From positions 18,647 to 82,646 of the forward strand of contig DATHMK010000016.1 of NCBI GenBank assembly GCA_035487155.1: a DNA stretch of 64,000 nt, read 5' to 3'. Numbering within the stretch: position 1 is the first letter of the stretch; every line of letters begins with the position of its first letter. The position numbers and the translations under genes are program-made. This stretch comes from DAIDKA01 sp035487155. GTDB taxonomy: Bacteria; Pseudomonadota; Gammaproteobacteria; Steroidobacterales; Steroidobacteraceae. Below are positions 8,375 through 16,706 of this stretch, one piece after another. The notes below the pieces were generated by a model. The model made no database searches. It was not told where the DNA came from and saw only the letters and a program-made list of their open reading frames with translations.

Positions 8375-8523
8375 CCTGCTGGTCTTGGCACGGGCATAGC
8401 AGCAATTCATTGAAGTTTCAGGAGCGATTCAAGCTTCAAACAATTGTTGGCGCGATGCTCTACCCACGCGCTGCCGTGTCGATGAACACCCGGCGCAACT
8501 GTCAACCAAAACGGGAGATTGCC

Positions 8524-8877
8524 ATGAAGAAGCTGACCGCCCTGATCACTGTCGCCGGATTCGCCACCGTGTTTTGCGCCGCTGCGCAGGCGGGTTCGGT
8601 GTCCGAGGCGCCCACTGAGATCGTTCGCTATGCCGCCGCCGATGCGGCCAATGTCGCCACAGTCGCCGTGCTCTATCGGCGCATCGAGGCTGCGGCCGGC
8701 CGAGTCTGCGGCGCGCGCATCGCCCCGGGAAGATCCTTCCCCTCAGCGGCCTGGAATCATTGCGCGCAAGGCGCGATACGCGATGCACTGGTCCGGATTG
8801 ACACCCCGGCGGTCGCGGCCTATGCCGCGAGCCACGGCATCCTGGTGCTGGAGGCCACCACCGCGAGCCGCAATTGA
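8524..8877 (+). CDS. UrcA-family secreted protein
   Basis: 117 residues from the ATG at 8524, preceded by GGGAGA; longer readings to 8410 have no support. Residues 1-22 are a signal peptide (KKLTALITVAGFATVFCAAAQA). The mature part carries the UrcA pattern: IVRYAAADAANVATVAVLYRRIEAAAGRVCG with two conserved cysteines (GRVCGAR, NHCAQGA), which probably form a disulfide in the periplasm. The function of the family is unknown. It is divergent from the large regulator, 162 nt apart. Confidence 0.85.
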   Translation: MKKLTALITVAGFATVFCAAAQAGSVSEAPTEIVRYAAADAANVATVAVLYRRIEAAAGRVCGARIAPGRSFPSAAWNHCAQGAIRDALVRIDTPAVAAYAASHGILVLEATTASRN

Positions 8878-9036
8878 TGGACCATCGGTAGTTCTAAGTG
8901 ATTGATATGCGGGCGGTTAGTCGCGGTTCCCTGCGGCAGCCGCCCCATTTTCAGAAAATTTTCATAGGCGTTTCAGGACAAGTCCGGCCACACGCGGGAA
9001 ACTGTTTACGCAGACCACCATCAACAGGAGAACACG

Positions 9037-9309
9037 ATGCCTAAATTTGTGATCGAACGGGACATTCCGGGGGCTGGCAAGTTGAGTCCGCTGGAGCTCA
9101 AAGCGGTGTCCAAGAAGTCATGCGGGATTCTCAGCAGCCTCGGACCCAGCGTGCATTGGATTCAAAGCTACGTCACCGCCGACAAGCTCTATTGCATCTA
9201 CCACGCATCCGATGAATCACTGATTCGAAGGCACGCGGAGCTCGGCGGATTTCCGGCCAACAAGATCTCGCAGGTGATGTGCGTCATCGATCCTGCCACG
9301 GCCGAATAG
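9037..9309 (+). CDS. DUF4242 (nickel-binding-like ferredoxin-fold) protein
   Basis: 90 residues starting MPKFVIERDIPGAGKLSPLELK with the alpha/beta pattern of the DUF4242 family (strand, helix, WIQSYVTADKLYCIYHA, helix, strand). Known relatives such as Streptomyces SCO4226 bind nickel, but whether the ligands are kept here cannot be judged by eye. CAGGAG precedes the start. It converges with the membrane protein gene at 9333 (23 nt gap). Confidence 0.8.
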   Translation: MPKFVIERDIPGAGKLSPLELKAVSKKSCGILSSLGPSVHWIQSYVTADKLYCIYHASDESLIRRHAELGGFPANKISQVMCVIDPATAE

Positions 9310-9332
9310 ACGCACCAGGCAATGCCGCAGGG

Positions 9333-10259
9333 TCAATTCGATTGCGCGCCGAGGGCAATCGATGCGTAGACCAGCGAGATACTGCTCCAGGCCCCCAAGG
9401 TGAAATAAAGCGACATCCAAAGGACCTCGGTCTTCCAGATCTCCCAGCGGTAGGACACGATCCGGGTTCGCCAGGCATCGATCACGCCTTCGGCCAGACT
9501 CAGGTATTGGCGTCCACTGGCCTGATCGGCACGCCATCGCGACCAGTAGGCAGGAACATCGAACAGAAATATATATGCGACGTAGGCGGCGCCTCCGACG
9601 CACCAGGCAATCATTGGCAGATACAGTCCTGCGACCCGGTGCGGCTCCATCAGCAGCAGGCCGGCAATGATGAGCGCTGCACCGATGCCCCAGATCGAGT
9701 TCTCCAGCGCGTGCGGGCGCTGCGCAGTGGTGAGCACGGCGTACCAGGAGCAGCCTTCAGCGAGCAGGATGAGCGGTACGATCAGCAGCGATACCGCGAT
9801 GCCTGTCTGATTGTTGCTCAGCAGCGCCATACGGTGCAGGACCAAAGCCCACTGGGCGGCAAAACACAATTCGGCGACCGTAGCGATCGACCGGCCGACC
9901 ATGACACTGGACAGCCGGGAGTTGACCAGGACAAAGCGTGGAATGTCGTATACCGGCAGCACGGAACGATACGCGCAACCAAACACATACCCGGCGGCCA
10001 GCAGCACCTGCAGCAGGCTGGCCGCGCTGCTGTGCAGGTGGTTTGCTGATTGAGCATGGCTAACTGCGAGGGCCGACAGCGACCAGATGACCAGGTTCAG
10101 GGCCGCGGCCGTACACAGCAGTGCATGCCACAGCACCACCGCGCGCGACTTCACATCGGCGGCGGCCCGTGGCCGGAAATTTGCTGTGGCGCGCCCCAGC
10201 GAGGTGGCAGTTCTTATCTGGGTCAGGCCTTGACGATTGTCCACACTTCTTGTTACCAC
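9333..10259 (-). CDS. Conserved multi-pass membrane protein, function unknown
   Basis: 308 residues with about seven predicted hydrophobic segments from residue 45 onwards (AVVLWHALLCTAAALNLVIW, LLQVLLAAGYVFGCAY, IAVSLLIVPLILLAEG, GIGAALIIAGLLLM and others), after a basic N-terminal stretch. The GTG at 10259 is the first available start and could be slightly too far upstream. No known family is recognised. It lies just downstream (36 nt) of the site-2 protease gene on the same strand and may belong to that operon. Confidence 0.65.
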   Translation of the reverse strand: MVTRSVDNRQGLTQIRTATSLGRATANFRPRAAADVKSRAVVLWHALLCTAAALNLVIWSLSALAVSHAQSANHLHSSAASLLQVLLAAGYVFGCAYRSVLPVYDIPRFVLVNSRLSSVMVGRSIATVAELCFAAQWALVLHRMALLSNNQTGIAVSLLIVPLILLAEGCSWYAVLTTAQRPHALENSIWGIGAALIIAGLLLMEPHRVAGLYLPMIAWCVGGAAYVAYIFLFDVPAYWSRWRADQASGRQYLSLAEGVIDAWRTRIVSYRWEIWKTEVLWMSLYFTLGAWSSISLVYASIALGAQSN

Positions 10260-10295
10260 GAGCGGGCAGGCCAGGCAATCAGCGCTTGTCTTATC

Positions 10296-11267
10296 TCAAG
10301 TCCCGGAAGTCGGCGCCAGCGTCATCACATACCCCAGGCCCGAGAGCACCAGCAGGTAATACACCGTGGTGCCATAACTCGGCGCCGGCGGCAGGTCTTT
10401 GGTGAAGACACGGTAGGCGGCGCCCGCGGCCACCAGCAGCAACAGCGGCTGCCCGAAAAACGCCGCCAGCGCCACCGCCGCGGCCGCCAGCACAATCCGT
10501 TGGTGCCGGTCGAGCGCCGCAATGGCCTGCCCTCCGTCCAGCACCCACACCGGAATCAGATTCAGGACGTTGAGCATCGCCGAGAGGCCCGCCAGGCCTA
10601 TCCAGAATGAATCGCCGGTCCTCATCCAAAGGCCGGCACATACGGCAGCCCCGATCAGACCCGCCATCGGTCCGGCAAGGCTTATGAGGGAGCGGGTCTG
10701 CAGCGTCACGCCCAGCGCGGCCCAGCGCACATAGGCGCCCAGCCCCGGCAGGAAGACGGGCATTTCAGCCGGCAGTCCGCGCCGCTTGATTTCAATGAAG
10801 TGCCCCATTTCGTGGACCAGAATCAGGATCGCAAAACCGATGCCAAAGCGCAGGCCGTACAGGCTCCAATAAAAGCCGACGAAGGCACCGAGGCTGAGCA
10901 GAAATTTCAGCTTCAATAGCGCCAGTAAGAACTTGCCCTTTGACAGCAGTACGAGCAGCGGCGCAAACGGCCCAAGCCGGCGAATCCAGCTGTTGCCACT
11001 ACCGCTGTGCGGAGTGCTCGACCCGAGCGTCTGCAATCGCTGTACATTGCCCCGAATCCAATCGGCCTGCGCCGCCTCCGGCGGCAGCAACACCAGAGCT
11101 TTGAGCCAGGTTTCACGTGCGGCTGAGAAATCCTGGTGCTCCTCCTGCACACGTGCGGCGGCTGCCAGCTGCTCCAGCTGCACCGCGTGTACCAGGGCAT
11201 GGCAGCTGCTGCAGACCAAGGCGCCGGGCGCCACAGTGCCATGGCAGCGGGCGCATTCTGAGCTCAA
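10296..11267 (-). CDS. Zinc-ribbon-containing site-2 protease (peptidase M50)
   Basis: 323 residues if translation begins at the TTG at 11267, whose TTGA overlaps the TGA stop of the upstream gene. A GTG at 11339 is the alternative but would overlap that gene by 76 nt. The protein opens with a zinc ribbon (CARCHG ... CSSCH), then a helical stretch of about 60 residues. A membrane metalloprotease domain follows, with HEMGH and its glutamate and, later, NLIPVWVLDGGQ, which supplies the NPDG-like aspartate. M50 proteases cut transmembrane substrates within the membrane. The substrate is not evident; the coupled zinc-ribbon membrane protein is a plausible partner. Confidence 0.82.
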   Translation of the reverse strand: MSSECARCHGTVAPGALVCSSCHALVHAVQLEQLAAAARVQEEHQDFSAARETWLKALVLLPPEAAQADWIRGNVQRLQTLGSSTPHSGSGNSWIRRLGPFAPLLVLLSKGKFLLALLKLKFLLSLGAFVGFYWSLYGLRFGIGFAILILVHEMGHFIEIKRRGLPAEMPVFLPGLGAYVRWAALGVTLQTRSLISLAGPMAGLIGAAVCAGLWMRTGDSFWIGLAGLSAMLNVLNLIPVWVLDGGQAIAALDRHQRIVLAAAAVALAAFFGQPLLLLVAAGAAYRVFTKDLPPAPSYGTTVYYLLVLSGLGYVMTLAPTSGT

Positions 11268-11965
11268 CCGGGCGCCGTGGGAGCCGCTGCAGTCAGAGGG
11301 CCCACTATGTTGACCGGATTCTGGCCCGTAATGCGCCACGCGATCCGCAGACCCACAAACAGGATCACCAGGCCAATCAATCCGTGCATCGGATTGGCAA
11401 GATCCAGAAACGGTGATGCCAGACCCAGCACCGTCAGCTCCCCCAGCGCCTTGGCAAGTCCAACGCGCGGCACCGAGGCAGCGGCATGATCGCCCGTCTG
11501 CGACTGTTCCTGGGCCTGGCGCTGCTTCAGATGCTGCGAGATGGCGATGGGGACCGCGGCCAGTGACACGGCCATGTAGGTCAGCAGCACCGCGGCCACC
11601 TGGTAGCGGCGGCCACCGCGCCCTTTTGAACCCATGACGATGGCCTTGCCCACGATGTAGCCCACGGCAAGGGACACAAATCCGATTACCAGTCCGGTTG
11701 CAATGGCGAACAGCACATACAGGATAAGACCCAGTACCGCGCCGCCGATGCCGAAGCTGATGCCACGCACAAACGCCGCGTGCGAGTCCTCAGGCAATCG
11801 TGCCTGGATCTGGCCTGCGCACTCGGTACAGGTCGGCACGCCATTGACACGATAATGCGTACTGCCAAGCGCCCGACCACAGACTTTGCAGGTCGCAGCT
11901 GCAGACTGATTCGAGTACTCCGCGGTCGTAAACTGCGGCACCGGAACCTTGGCGTTGTCCGTCAT
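11264..11965 (-). CDS. Zinc-ribbon membrane protein coupled to the site-2 protease
   Basis: 233 residues from the ATG at 11965 (MTDNAKVPVPQF). A CxxC-CxxC zinc ribbon at residues 26-52 (TCKVCGRAL ... PTCTECAGQ) is followed by four or more hydrophobic segments: about 72-105 as a hairpin, about 124-140 and about 193-215. The last residues of this gene and the first of the M50 gene share the sequence TTGA. An extended -10 (TG-T-TACTTT, 11973-11981 on the complement) lies 7 nt before the ATG. The function is unknown. Confidence 0.75.
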   Translation of the reverse strand: MTDNAKVPVPQFTTAEYSNQSAAATCKVCGRALGSTHYRVNGVPTCTECAGQIQARLPEDSHAAFVRGISFGIGGAVLGLILYVLFAIATGLVIGFVSLAVGYIVGKAIVMGSKGRGGRRYQVAAVLLTYMAVSLAAVPIAISQHLKQRQAQEQSQTGDHAAASVPRVGLAKALGELTVLGLASPFLDLANPMHGLIGLVILFVGLRIAWRITGQNPVNIVGPLTAAAPTAPG

Positions 11966-11987
11966 GGATCGCAAAGTAACACAACCA

Positions 11988-12016
11988 CCGACACTGCCAA
12001 AGACGACACCTATAAT
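11988..12016 (+). promoter_or_regulatory. Promoter of the PhnB-like gene
   Basis: CCGACA (11988-11993), a 17-nt spacer and a perfect TATAAT (12011-12016). The predicted start of transcription is near 12023, just before the GGAG ribosome binding site at 12030-12033. The promoter lies in the 75-nt divergent region shared with the zinc-ribbon membrane gene. Confidence 0.75.
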
Positions 12017-12040
12017 GGCGCCATCAACCGGAGACCAATC

Positions 12041-12529
12041 ATGCACCGCATCATGCCCTGTCTGTGGTTTGATGGCATCGCCGAAGAGGCCGCCCGGTTT
12101 TATGTCGCAATATTTCCGGACAGCAAAATCGACGGTGTGCATCGGGCACCCGGGGACTATCCCGCGGGCAAGGCCGCTCAGGTGCTGATGGTCCAATTCA
12201 CGCTGATGGGACAGCCGTTCGTGGGACTCAACGGCGGACCCGCGTTCCGGTTCAACGAAGCCGTATCGTTTCAGATTCCGGTGCAGACTCAGGATGAGGT
12301 CGAGCACTTCACCGATGCGCTGTCGGCGGTGCCGGAGGCCGAACAATGCGGCTGGGTGAAGGACCGCTTCGGTGTGTCATGGCAGATCGTTCCGGAACAG
12401 CTGATCCGTTCGATCACCGCCGCCGATCCGGCACGGGCCAAGCGCGCCTTCGAGGCCATGATGAAGATGAAGCGCATCGACATTGCCGCGATCGAGCGCG
12501 CCGTCAGCGGCCACGCTCCGGGCGGCTAA
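12041..12529 (+). CDS. PhnB-like VOC superfamily protein (3-demethylubiquinone-methyltransferase-like fold)
   Basis: 162 residues from the ATG at 12041. The N-terminus RIMPCLWFDGIAEEAARFYVAIFP and the central FTLMGQPFVGLNGGP are characteristic of the PhnB/3-dmu-9_3-mt group of VOC proteins, and DRFGVSWQIVP is the conserved C-terminal strand. Despite the historic name, methyltransferase activity is not expected. Longer readings to 11780 cross the promoter and the neighbouring gene and are rejected. Its stop overlaps that of the HEAT-repeat gene: one CTAA serves TAA here and TAG there. Confidence 0.88.
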   Translation: MHRIMPCLWFDGIAEEAARFYVAIFPDSKIDGVHRAPGDYPAGKAAQVLMVQFTLMGQPFVGLNGGPAFRFNEAVSFQIPVQTQDEVEHFTDALSAVPEAEQCGWVKDRFGVSWQIVPEQLIRSITAADPARAKRAFEAMMKMKRIDIAAIERAVSGHAPGG

Positions 12530-13590
12530 TCGCGCTTGGGACCCAGGCGTGCGGCCCGGATCACCGGTTCGCGCAAATTTCGATTCCAATAGCTTTGGAT
12601 CACCTGCTCGTCAAGTCCCCCGATGTCGCCCAGAATCCAGAAGGCCGCTTCGGCGTGACCCCGGTCGTTCCAGCGCGCCATCTCCACCAGCGACGGCAGA
12701 GCCTGCCCGCGCAACACACTGAGCAATGCGGGATCGCGAGCTCTTGCCATCCGCATCAGCGCTGCCGAGGACTTGTTCAGATCGGTCCAGACCGGAGAAT
12801 TGAGCAGTGCGATGAAGGGCTGGTACGGCACCTTGGGCGCCTTGACCTTCCTGGCCATGGTGAAAACCATCAGCGCGCGCATCGCGTTATTGCGCACGTC
12901 GCCGTCAGAATCGCTCATGCCGTAGACGAGATCAGGCACCACGGCCTGCAAGTCACTGGCGTAGCCAAGTAACTGCGCCGCCAGCGCCCGCTGTCCGGGA
13001 TCGCCGGACTCGCGCAAGACCTCACGCAGCAATGTGAGGTCCCTGCGGGCAATCGCAATCATGCGATCCTCGACCGGTCGTGCCGCCGCGGTATCCAGCA
13101 GCGCGTGGCCTTGCGAATCGTCCTCCTGTGCATGCCCGCTCAGCACCGCCTTCATCATGGCCTGATAGAACTCAGAGCCAGTCTGAACCACATCAGGCGG
13201 CAGGCGGATCGAGCCGGAGGGCGCAGGTCGGAAATGCATCACGGACGCATTGTCCTCCTCGATACCGACAAAGACGGCCGGAAGGCCATCGGTACAGCAA
13301 ATCACGTCGAAATGTACCCGCAAGACGCCCGGCACCCTCATCAGGCGTTGCTGCGACGCGGCGGTGAAGGAGCGATCGCCAGGCGTGATCGGATCGCCCA
13401 CTTTGAATGTGACGCTGCTGCGCAGCTGTTCAGCCGTCAGCCGGCGCAAGCCGTAGAAGTCAATGCTCCCGATCGGCAGCGCCGCTTTGGGCGCTGAGGA
13501 CGGATTGGTGGGTGGCTGCGCCCGGGCGCAGCTCGCAGCGATCAGACCGATCAGGGATAACGTGGCGGTGAGGCGGCGTCGGCCGATCAT
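12526..13590 (-). CDS. Secreted HEAT-repeat protein with POTRA-like N-terminal segment
   Basis: 354 residues from the ATG at 13590; a GTG at 13608 that overlaps guaA is possible. Residues 1-24 are a signal peptide ending ASCARA, which could be read as a lipobox-like LIAASC. A segment of about 80 residues follows (IGSIDFYGLRRLTAEQLRSS ... LMRVPGVLRVHF) with the strand-helix-helix-strand pattern and wording of POTRA domains. HEAT-type helical pairs fill about 170-350 (RALAAQLLGYASDLQAVVPDLVYGM, DVRNNAMRALMVF). The gene is directly behind guaA and probably co-transcribed. The function is unknown; a periplasmic scaffold is a guess. Confidence 0.7.
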   Translation of the reverse strand: MIGRRRLTATLSLIGLIAASCARAQPPTNPSSAPKAALPIGSIDFYGLRRLTAEQLRSSVTFKVGDPITPGDRSFTAASQQRLMRVPGVLRVHFDVICCTDGLPAVFVGIEEDNASVMHFRPAPSGSIRLPPDVVQTGSEFYQAMMKAVLSGHAQEDDSQGHALLDTAAARPVEDRMIAIARRDLTLLREVLRESGDPGQRALAAQLLGYASDLQAVVPDLVYGMSDSDGDVRNNAMRALMVFTMARKVKAPKVPYQPFIALLNSPVWTDLNKSSAALMRMARARDPALLSVLRGQALPSLVEMARWNDRGHAEAAFWILGDIGGLDEQVIQSYWNRNLREPVIRAARLGPKRD

Positions 13591-13598
13591 CGGCGCCG

Positions 13599-15188
13599 TC
13601 ACTCCCACTCGATGGTAGCCGGTGGCTTTCCTGAGATGTCGTAGACGACGCGCGAGATGCCCGGTACTTCATTCACGATGCGCCGCGACACGTCGTCCAG
13701 GAAGTCATAGGGCAGGCGCGCCCAGTGCGCCGTCATGAAATCGATGGTTTCAACCGCACGCAGCGCGATCACGTAATCGTAGCGGCGACCATCGCCCATG
13801 ACGCCCACGGAACGCACCGGCAGGAACACGGCGAAGGCCTGGCTGGTGCGATCGTACAGGTCATGTCGGCGCAGCTCTTCGATGAAAATGGCATCCGCCC
13901 GCCGCAGCAGGTCGGCGAATTCCTTGCGGACCTCGCCGAGGATTCGAACTCCAAGGCCCGGACCTGGAAAGGGATGACGGTAGATCATGGCATGGGGCAG
14001 CCCCAGCTCGGTGCCCAAACGGCGCACCTCATCCTTGAACAACTCGCGCAGCGGCTCGACCAGCTTGAGGTTCATGTGCGCCGGCAGGCCGCCCACGTTG
14101 TGGTGCGACTTGATGACATGGGCCTTGCCGGTCTGGGTGCCTGCGGATTCGATGACATCCGGGTAGATCGTACCCTGGGCCAGGAAGCCGACATCCTTGA
14201 GTCTGTTTGATTCCTCTTCAAACACCTCAACGAACAGCCGGCCGATGATTTTGCGCTTGGTCTCAGGATCGGTGACGCCTTTGAGCGCGGCCAGGAAACG
14301 CTCCGCGGCGTCCACACGGATGACCTTGACGCCAAGGTTCTGCGCAAAGGTGCGCATCACCTGATCGCCCTCTCCCAGGCGCAACAGGCCATGATCGACG
14401 AACACGCACACCAGCCGATCCCCGATCGCCAGATGCAGCAGCGCGGCCACGACACTCGAATCGACTCCGCCGGACAGCCCCAGCAGCACTTTGCCGTCGC
14501 CGGTCTGCGCCCGCACACGCTGCACGGCATCCTCGATGATGTTGCCGACGCTCCACAGCGCATCGCAGGCGCAGATCTCGCGCACGAAGCGCTCCAGAAT
14601 GCGCGCACCCTGCAGGGTGTGGGTGACTTCGGGATGGAACTGAACGCCGTAGAAACGCCGCCGTTCATCGCTCATGGCGGCGTAAGGCGCGTTGCCGGAA
14701 GCTGCCGTTGCCGCAAATCCATCGGGCATTTCGCTGACCCGATCACCGTGACTCATCCACACATCCAGCACCGCGCGACCTTCGAGATCGCGGCGGTCGC
14801 TCAAGCCATCCAGCAACCGGCATTTGCCGGTCACGGTGACCTCCGCATAGCCGAACTCGCGCGTCAGGCCGGCGACCACCCGGCCGCCCAGCTGCTGCGC
14901 CATGGTCTGCATGCCGTAGCAGATGCCCAGTACCGGCACGCCCAGGGCGTAGACCGCCTCCGGCGCCCGTGGCGGCTGCGAGTCGGTGACGGATTCGGGG
15001 CCACCCGAGAGAATGACGCCACGCGGCGCGAACGCGCGCACGGCCGCATCGGAGATGTCCCAGGGATGGATCTCGCAGTAGACACCGCACTCGCGCACCC
15101 GGCGGGCAATGAGCTGGGTGTACTGCGCGCCGAAATCGAGAATGAGGATCCGGTGCGCGTGGATGTCCGCGGCATTTTGCGTCGTCAT
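13599..15188 (-). CDS. guaA: GMP synthase (glutamine-hydrolysing)
   Basis: 529 residues, full length. It converts XMP to GMP with ATP and glutamine. The N-terminal class I amidotransferase has its nucleophile in GICYGMQ and His/Glu in QFHPEV. The ATP-pyrophosphatase domain carries the P-loop LSGGVDSSVVAAL, and the C-terminal dimerisation domain ends in ISGKPPATIEWE. It begins 10 nt after guaB ends, making a guaBA operon that supplies guanine nucleotides. Confidence 0.98.
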   Translation of the reverse strand: MTTQNAADIHAHRILILDFGAQYTQLIARRVRECGVYCEIHPWDISDAAVRAFAPRGVILSGGPESVTDSQPPRAPEAVYALGVPVLGICYGMQTMAQQLGGRVVAGLTREFGYAEVTVTGKCRLLDGLSDRRDLEGRAVLDVWMSHGDRVSEMPDGFAATAASGNAPYAAMSDERRRFYGVQFHPEVTHTLQGARILERFVREICACDALWSVGNIIEDAVQRVRAQTGDGKVLLGLSGGVDSSVVAALLHLAIGDRLVCVFVDHGLLRLGEGDQVMRTFAQNLGVKVIRVDAAERFLAALKGVTDPETKRKIIGRLFVEVFEEESNRLKDVGFLAQGTIYPDVIESAGTQTGKAHVIKSHHNVGGLPAHMNLKLVEPLRELFKDEVRRLGTELGLPHAMIYRHPFPGPGLGVRILGEVRKEFADLLRRADAIFIEELRRHDLYDRTSQAFAVFLPVRSVGVMGDGRRYDYVIALRAVETIDFMTAHWARLPYDFLDDVSRRIVNEVPGISRVVYDISGKPPATIEWE

Positions 15189-15198
15189 GATGGCGAAC

Positions 15199-16665
15199 TT
15201 AGGAAACGCGGTAGTTGGGCGCTTCCTTGGTAATGGTCACATCGTGCACATGGCTCTCGCGTACCCCGGCATTGGTGATGCGCACGAAGTGCGGGCGGGT
15301 GCGCATGATCTCGATGGAGGCGCTGCCGGTGTAACCCATGGCGGCGCGCAGGCCACCGGCCAGTTGATGCAGGATCGAAACCAGGCTGCCCTTGTAGGCA
15401 ACGCGGCCTTCGATGCCCTCGGGCACCAGCTTTTCAAGCTCCGCGGCGGCATCCTGGAAATAACGATCCGCGCTGCCGTGCTTGTCGGCCATTGCGCCCA
15501 GGGATCCCATGCCACGGTAGGCCTTGTACGAGGCGCCCTGGTAGAGCTCCACTTCCCCGGGTGACTCCTCGGTGCCGGCGAACATGCCGCCGATCATCAC
15601 CGCGTGCGCGCCGGCCGCGATGGCCTTGGCGATGTCACCGGAGAAGCGGATGCCGCCATCGGCGATCACCGGAACTCCGGTGCCCTCCAGCGCGCGCGCA
15701 ACATTTGATACCGCGCTGATCTGCGGCACGCCGACGCCGGCGACGATACGCGTGGTGCAGATGGATCCTGGTCCGATGCCGACCTTGACGGCATCGGCGC
15801 CCGCTTCCAGCAGATCCCGGGCGGCCTCGGCGGTGACGATATTGCCGGCAATCACCTGCATCTGTGACCAGCGCTTCTTGATGTGGCGCACCATGTCGAT
15901 GACACCCTGGGAGTGACCGTGACTGGTGTCGACCACCACCACGTCGACACCGGCGCCGTGCAGTGCCGCCACGCGCTCCAGGGTATCGGCGGCCGTCCCC
16001 ACGGCCGCCCCGACCCGCAGCCGGCCGGTCTCATCCTTGCTGGCGCGCGGGAAGTCGGTGGCCTTCTGGAAGTCCTTCACCGTGATCATGCCCTTGAGCT
16101 CGGAATCGACCCCGACGACCAGCACCTTTTCGATGCGATGCTTGTGCAGCAGGCTCAGAACTTCTTCCTTCGGGGCATTCTCGCGAACCGTGATCAGGCG
16201 CTGCTGCGGCGTCATGACCGAAGACACCGGCGCGTCGAGTTTCTCCTCGAAGCGCAGGTCACGATGGGTGACGATGCCGACGACCTTGCTGCCGTCCACG
16301 ACCGGCACACCGGAGATGCCACGCGAGCGCGTCAGCTGCAGCACTTCGCGGATGGTCATGCTGGGCGGAACGGTGATGGGATCGCGGATCACGCCACTTT
16401 CGAATTTCTTGACCCGGGCGACTTCTCGCGCCTGGGCTTCGATGGGCATGTTCTTGTGGATGATGCCCATGCCGCCTTCCTGGGCGATGGTGATCGCCAG
16501 ACGGGCCTCCGTCACGGTATCCATGGCGGCCGACAGCACGGGCAATCCCAGCCGGATGCTGCGGGTCAGGGTGGTGGAAAGATCGACCTCGCGTGGCAGC
16601 ACCGTGGAATGGGCCGGCACCAGGAGGACGTCATCGAAAGTGAGGGCTTCTTCGAGGATTCGCAT
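15199..16665 (-). CDS. guaB: Inosine-5'-monophosphate dehydrogenase
   Basis: 488 residues, the standard length. It oxidises IMP to XMP with NAD+, the first committed step to GMP. The TIM barrel begins with LTFDDVLLVPAHS, a CBS pair occupies about 90-205, the catalytic cysteine sits in GPGSICTTR, and the flap contains YRGMGSLGAM. The start codon has no SD; a TAGAAT -10 box ends 5 nt upstream and a TTTACC -35 precedes it by 17 nt, suggesting a leaderless mRNA. It is divergent from xseA with only 41 nt between the start codons. Confidence 0.98.
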   Translation of the reverse strand: MRILEEALTFDDVLLVPAHSTVLPREVDLSTTLTRSIRLGLPVLSAAMDTVTEARLAITIAQEGGMGIIHKNMPIEAQAREVARVKKFESGVIRDPITVPPSMTIREVLQLTRSRGISGVPVVDGSKVVGIVTHRDLRFEEKLDAPVSSVMTPQQRLITVRENAPKEEVLSLLHKHRIEKVLVVGVDSELKGMITVKDFQKATDFPRASKDETGRLRVGAAVGTAADTLERVAALHGAGVDVVVVDTSHGHSQGVIDMVRHIKKRWSQMQVIAGNIVTAEAARDLLEAGADAVKVGIGPGSICTTRIVAGVGVPQISAVSNVARALEGTGVPVIADGGIRFSGDIAKAIAAGAHAVMIGGMFAGTEESPGEVELYQGASYKAYRGMGSLGAMADKHGSADRYFQDAAAELEKLVPEGIEGRVAYKGSLVSILHQLAGGLRAAMGYTGSASIEIMRTRPHFVRITNAGVRESHVHDVTITKEAPNYRVS

Positions 16666-16670
16666 GGCGC

Positions 16671-16699
16671 ATTCTACGCACTTGGCGGGGTCGGGTAAA
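16671..16699 (-). promoter_or_regulatory. guaBA promoter
   Basis: On the minus strand, TTTACC (16694-16699) and TAGAAT (16671-16676) are 17 nt apart. The -10 ends 5 nt before the guaB ATG, so transcription should begin at or within a base or two of the start codon. The -35 overlaps the xseA -10-like box on the other strand. Confidence 0.65.
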
Positions 16700-16701
16700 C
16701 T
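16696..16701 (+). promoter_or_regulatory. -10-like box (TAAACT) of xseA
   Basis: TAAACT ends 5 nt before the xseA ATG. No convincing -35 is seen on this strand. It overlaps the guaB -35 by 4 nt, so the two divergent promoters cannot easily be occupied at once. Confidence 0.4.
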
Positions 16702-16706
16702 GGGAC

